A DNA stretch of 8,543 nt, taken from contig SFHU01000132.1 in NCBI GenBank assembly GCA_004555535.1, forward strand, positions 1 to 8,543. The letters are read 5' to 3'. Under the pieces are notes generated by a model. It made no database searches and was not told the DNA's origin. It saw only the letters and a program-made list of their open reading frames with translations. A program made the position numbers and the translations under genes. Below are positions 6,173 to 8,543 of the stretch, in pieces (the first letter of the stretch is position 1; every line of letters starts with the position of its first letter). This stretch comes from Clostridiales bacterium. GTDB lineage: Bacteria; Bacillota; Clostridia; Christensenellales; Aristaeellaceae.

Positions 6173-6967
6173 TCAATAGAAGCACACCGGGGAGGCGAGG
6201 TTGCGCAGCAGCGCGACGACGCTCCAGCCCGCGATGGCGCTGGTTTTCGAGTAGATGTCGACGACGGCCTTGACGCCGTCGATCTCGGCGGTGATCCTGT
6301 GATCGTCGCCCTGCCAGTTGGGCACGCTGTGCATCGTCACGCCGGTGACCTCCGGGCCCGTGGTCGCAAGAGAAGTGGCGACGGCGACGTTCACGCGGCG
6401 CGGGAAGGTGGCGATCGCCTCCTTGGCGTTGCCGGTGAAGACGGTCTTCTGCTCCGTGAGCAGGATGTCGTCCCAGACCGGGGTGGGCATGAAGCCCTTG
6501 CAGCCGGTGTGCGTCTCGATGCCGGCGGTCTCCTCAAGGCCCTGCGCCTTGGCCATCAGCGAGACGGTCTGCAGCACGTCAAAGCCGCCGATGGCGCCGG
6601 AGGCGAGATGGATCCTCGTGCCGCTCTCCACGGCGGCCTGCTTTGCGCGCCCGTAGAATTCGAGGTCGGCGAACGCGCCGATGGAGATCACGACGAGATC
6701 AGCGCCGCTGCGCAGGACGGCTTCGGCGTTTTCGCGCACCCACTCGACGGAGGCGGTCTCCACGACGACATCGGGCCCAAGCGCCAGCAGCGCGGCGGTA
6801 TCCTCACAGACGGCGCTGCCGGTGCGTCCAGCGGCCTGCACGGCATCCTCGCGCGTGCGGCTGGTGACGCCGACAAGCTCATAATCGCCCAGCAGCCCCT
6901 GCGCGTAGGCATCGGCGACGATGCCGCCCAGGAAGCCGCAGCCGGCGATGGCCAGTTTCTTCTTCAT
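6173..6967 (-). CDS. L-aspartate dehydrogenase family protein
   Basis: A 264-residue NAD(P)-dependent dehydrogenase of the AspDH/NadX type (DUF108). Characterised members convert L-aspartate to iminoaspartate/oxaloacetate plus ammonia, feeding NAD synthesis or aspartate catabolism. The N-terminal Rossmann motif is IAGCGFLGGIVADA (7-20). The segment VVVETASVEWVRENAEAVL (67-85), the DLVVISIGAFAD stretch, HLASGAIGGFDVLQT (120-134), TFPRRVNVAVATSLA (187-201) and the C-terminal SVVALLRNLASP (249-260) all match the family. H223 in GDDHRI is a candidate for the conserved catalytic His. I chose the ATG at 6967: AAGGAG lies 8 bases upstream and the Rossmann fold begins at once. An extension to 7033 would reach into the promoter. 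It is the first gene of a two-gene operon with the hydroxyacid dehydrogenase. No nadA/nadC genes are nearby, so a catabolic or different amino-acid substrate is possible. Confidence 0.88.
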   Translation of the reverse strand: MKKKLAIAGCGFLGGIVADAYAQGLLGDYELVGVTSRTREDAVQAAGRTGSAVCEDTAALLALGPDVVVETASVEWVRENAEAVLRSGADLVVISIGAFADLEFYGRAKQAAVESGTRIHLASGAIGGFDVLQTVSLMAKAQGLEETAGIETHTGCKGFMPTPVWDDILLTEQKTVFTGNAKEAIATFPRRVNVAVATSLATTGPEVTGVTMHSVPNWQGDDHRITAEIDGVKAVVDIYSKTSAIAGWSVVALLRNLASPVCFY

Positions 6968-7037
6968 GACGGTTTCTCCTTTTCTCTTTCTTGCTCCCCG
7001 TTTTCCGTTTATCCCAAGAGAAAACGCGATCATATCC

Positions 7038-7066
7038 AGTATACCATATTCTCCCGCCGCTGGAAA
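7038..7066 (-). promoter_or_regulatory. Promoter of the AspDH/hydroxyacid dehydrogenase operon
   Basis: On the minus strand an extended -10 TGG-TATACT (TATACT at 7038-7043) lies 17 bp from TTTCCA (7061-7066), a 4-of-6 match to TTGACA. It sits directly after the terminator of the upstream gene, leaving a leader of about 60 nt before the ATG at 6967. Confidence 0.78.
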
Positions 7067-7069
7067 GCC

Positions 7070-7107
7070 AAAAAGCGGCAGAAAAACAGGGCCGCCGGAT
7101 TCTGCCG
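7070..7107 (-). terminator. Terminator after the chimeric dehydrogenase/ABC gene
   Basis: On the minus strand CGGCAGAA (7100-7107) pairs with TTCTGCCG (7076-7083) in an 8-bp stem with a 16-nt loop, followed by CTTTTT. It lies 25 bases past the stop codon and separates this transcript from the AspDH operon. Confidence 0.82.
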
Positions 7108-7132
7108 ACAGCCCCGTCCAGGGGAATTGCGT

Positions 7133-8107
7133 TTATCTGGCGCGCCCGCCGTAGAAGATTTCCGCCAGCGCGCCGGAGGTCATGCTGGTGCGGCTGCCGG
7201 CGCGCAGGGCGTTTTCCATGTTGTGGGTGATCATCAGCGTCGTGATGTGCTCGCGCGCGGTGATCTCCATCGTGACGGCCATGACCTTTTCCGCAGCGCC
7301 GGGGTCGAGCGCCGCCACGACGATCAGCGCGGAGAGCAGCTTGACGGCGTAGCTGGGCATGTTCACCTTGTAGGCGGCCTGAAGCACGATGCGGTAGAGC
7401 AGGGAGCCGCTGACCGCGCCGATGAGCCCGGCGACGATGCCGCGCCGCCCGAAAAACACCTGGCCGATGATGACGGAGGCGAGGCCCATGACGAGCATGC
7501 CGTTGCCGCAGTTGAGATCAGCGTAGCGCTGCTGCTGGCAGATCAGCGCGCCGGAGAGCGCGACCAGCGAGGAATCGCCGTGCTCGCCCAGCGCGAAGGC
7601 GCTGACGCTCTGCGGCGCGACGCCGGCCCGGCGGGCGAGGATGCGGATGAGGCGCGCCGTATCCAGCAGCGTGCCGGTGCCGAAGCATCGCCATCGCTCG
7701 AGCATGAGGCTCCTGCGCAGGAGCTCCGCGACGATGTCCACGGGATTGGTGATCGCGACGACCGGGCAGCGGATCGGGTAGGAGCGAAGCTGGGCGACGA
7801 GCGCCCCGATCAGCTCCACCGACCGGTCCAGCAGATCGAGCCGCGTCTGCCCGGGCAGCCTCGGTTCGCCGATGGCGACGACGATCAGTGCCGCGCCCTC
7901 GCAGTCCGCGTAGTCGCCTGCGCGCACGAGGACGGGCCGGGGCGAAAAGCTCACGCTGTCGGCAACGTCCAGCGCCTGCGCCTGCGCCTTGCCGGGGACG
8001 ATATCCACGAGGACGATCTCCTCGCAGACGCCCTCTGCCGCGAGCGCACAGGCGCAATGACTGCCGACATGGCCCGCACCGAGGATCACGATGCGCCGGC
8101 TGTCCAT
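7133..8107 (-). CDS. Three-part chimera: L-lactate dehydrogenase head, ABC permease segment, ABC ATPase tail
   Basis: A 324-residue frame joining parts of three proteins. Residues 1-180 are the front half of an L-lactate/malate dehydrogenase: Rossmann motif ILGAGHVGSHCA (8-19), VDIVPGKAQAQALDVAD (34-50), substrate Arg region PRLPGQTRLDLL (82-93), ITNPVDI (119-125), LLDTARL (147-153) with the Asp-Arg pair, and the catalytic His in GEHGDS (174-179). From about 181 it becomes the C-terminal part of a TrpY-like (COG4120) ABC permease: LVALSGALICQQQRYAD, GNGMLVMGLASVIIGQVFFG, KLLSALIVVAAL (256-267). From about 266 it becomes the end of a TrpZ-like (COG1101) ABC ATPase: AALDP D-loop region, AAEKVMAVTMEIT, TTLMITHNMENALRAGSRT with the H-loop His. 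Walker A, Walker B and the signature motif are missing, as are the LDH C-terminal domain and the rest of the permease. The start is sound (AGGAGG 8 bases before the ATG). A T-box leader precedes it and a terminator follows. It may be a fusion remnant or an assembly chimera; LDH activity is doubtful. Confidence 0.85.
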   Translation of the reverse strand: MDSRRIVILGAGHVGSHCACALAAEGVCEEIVLVDIVPGKAQAQALDVADSVSFSPRPVLVRAGDYADCEGAALIVVAIGEPRLPGQTRLDLLDRSVELIGALVAQLRSYPIRCPVVAITNPVDIVAELLRRSLMLERWRCFGTGTLLDTARLIRILARRAGVAPQSVSAFALGEHGDSSLVALSGALICQQQRYADLNCGNGMLVMGLASVIIGQVFFGRRGIVAGLIGAVSGSLLYRIVLQAAYKVNMPSYAVKLLSALIVVAALDPGAAEKVMAVTMEITAREHITTLMITHNMENALRAGSRTSMTSGALAEIFYGGRAR

Positions 8108-8129
8108 TCTGAAAGCCTCCTTTTTTCAA

Positions 8130-8185
8130 GACACAACAAAAACACCCTTGACACAATGTCAACCTTCGGTTGCATTGTTCAAGGG
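8130..8185 (-). terminator. T-box regulated intrinsic terminator
   Basis: On the minus strand CCCTTGA (8179-8185) pairs with TCAAGGG (8145-8151), and ACAATG (8173-8178) with CATTGT (8153-8158), topped by CAACC-GAA-GGTTG (8160-8172). A G-TTTTT-G-TT tract follows. This long hairpin ends about 22 nt before the ATG and competes with the T-box antiterminator just upstream of it. Confidence 0.9.
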
Positions 8186-8405
8186 CGAAAATCGATCGAT
8201 TCCGCGGTGCCACCTTGATTCGGGCCCAAAGAACCCCTCAGCCGGATACCATCATATCCGCGACGGTTAACGTCCGTCCAGCCGTCGGCCCATTGGGGGC
8301 CGCCCTCCGCAGACCATATTGCTCAGGGGCTCATCGGGAGCTTTCACCGCCCTCCCGTCGCTTTGACGAACCGGATCTGACTTTTTCCTGCGTCAACGGT
8401 TTGAT
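8130..8405 (-). promoter_or_regulatory. T-box riboswitch leader, tentatively tRNA-Trp responsive
   Basis: The conserved T-box element AAGGTGGCACCGCGGA lies at 8201-8216 on the minus strand; its TGGC would pair with a tRNA ending GCCA, implying discriminator G73. Upstream is a Stem I: GCAG/CTGC at the base, TCAG/CTGA, an 8-bp helix GGTTCGTC/GATGAGCC, an AGCGA element and the apical hairpin GGGAG/CTCCC with GGTGAAAG in the loop. The specifier-loop strand reads GCAATATGGT. TGG (8314-8316, Trp) agrees with G73, whereas ATG (Met) and TAT (Tyr) would predict A73; AAT (Asn, G73) is the alternative. TGG is followed by U rather than the usual purine, so the amino acid is uncertain. Downstream are the competing antiterminator and terminator, then the chimeric gene. 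Confidence 0.9.
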
Positions 8406-8411
8406 GGTTGT

Positions 8412-8440
8412 ATTATAGCCATGGGGAAACAGAATGTCAA
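8412..8440 (-). promoter_or_regulatory. Consensus sigma-A promoter of the T-box transcript
   Basis: TTGACA (8435-8440), a 17-bp spacer and TATAAT (8412-8417) on the minus strand match the consensus perfectly. Such strong initiation is usual where attenuation provides the control. The predicted start near 8405 gives a leader of about 300 nt. Confidence 0.95.
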
Positions 8441-8491
8441 TATCCTTTTTTTCACTTTTTTCAAATTTGTTCCGAAAGCCCGGATAAGGGA

Positions 8492-8520
8492 TTGACACTC
8501 TGGGGAGGACTGTGTATACT
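8492..8520 (+). promoter_or_regulatory. Divergent sigma-A promoter for a gene beyond the right edge
   Basis: TTGACA (8492-8497), 17 bp, TATACT (8515-8520) on the plus strand. The gene it drives begins outside the window. The 50-bp AT-rich stretch between this promoter and the opposing T-box promoter contains no gene. Confidence 0.88.
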
Positions 8521-8533
8521 GTATATGAACAGT
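8518..8533. promoter_or_regulatory. Operator-like inverted repeat at the divergent promoter start site
   Basis: ACTGT (8518-8522) and ACAGT (8529-8533) are inverted arms spaced by 6 bp, overlapping the end of the -10 and the expected start point. This is where a repressor would act. The family of such a regulator cannot be read from so short a motif. Confidence 0.4.
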
Positions 8534-8543
8534 TAGAACAACA

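Noticed and set aside
5261..8218. A 985-codon open frame on the plus strand
   Set aside because: It lies opposite the hydroxyacid dehydrogenase, AspDH and chimera genes and the T-box, all well supported. Its composition (rich in Ala, Gly, Asp, Arg, Glu, His) is that of an antisense shadow in GC-rich DNA, and it resembles no protein.
8313..8317. Specifier ATG (Met) for the T-box
   Set aside because: It lies in the specifier loop, but tRNA-Met has A73 and the T-box TGGC calls for G73; kept only as a weaker alternative.
8518..8533. LexA box (CTGT...ACAG) at the right-end promoter
   Set aside because: The proteobacterial LexA site needs 8 bp between the half sites, here there are 6, and Bacillota LexA uses a GAAC-N4-GTTC type site.

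Overview
The window is GC-rich bacterial DNA that most likely comes from a high-GC member of the Bacillota (Clostridia). The signs are a T-box riboswitch, a DegV-family lipid-binding protein, strong GGAGG ribosome binding sites, near-consensus sigma-A promoters (TTGACA, 17 bp, TATAAT or TATACT) and factor-independent terminators. Codon use is strongly GC-biased, which opens long meaningless frames opposite most real genes. No 16S gene or other decisive marker is present, so the assignment is an inference.

Left part (1-2155, all minus strand): the 5' portion of a gene for a TctC/Bug-type solute-binding protein runs off the left edge and has its own promoter. Upstream of it lies a two-tRNA operon, tRNA-Gln(CUG) then tRNA-Glu(CUC), with a perfect-consensus promoter, a leader hairpin and a terminator. 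Next is a small polytopic membrane protein of the Pr6Pr type.

Middle (2156-5094, plus strand): an OmpR-family response regulator overlaps its histidine kinase by 4 bp. After 71 bp comes a degV gene with its own promoter. The promoters of the response regulator and of degV share the pattern CAATT-N2-GAAAC-N10-TAYACT. Each has a further GAAAC upstream, at 11 or 22 bp (whole helical turns). This suggests that the two-component system controls both itself and degV.

Right part (5258-8440, minus strand): a T-box riboswitch leader, tentatively tryptophan-responsive, precedes a very odd 324-codon gene. Its first ~180 residues are the NAD-binding and active-site half of an L-lactate/malate dehydrogenase. 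The next ~85 match the C-terminal part of a TrpY-like ABC permease (COG4120 type). The last ~55 match the end of a TrpZ-like ABC ATPase (COG1101 type). All three pieces are in frame. A terminator follows, then a new promoter for a two-gene operon: an L-aspartate dehydrogenase-like protein and a D-2-hydroxyacid dehydrogenase homologue that lacks the usual catalytic Arg and His. This operon and degV converge on a shared bidirectional terminator. At the far right a divergent plus-strand promoter with an inverted repeat at its start site drives a gene outside the window.

The most unusual item is the three-part chimera under T-box control. It is either a real rearrangement (double in-frame deletion/fusion of a lactate dehydrogenase and an amino-acid ABC transporter) or an assembly artefact; the sequence alone cannot decide.
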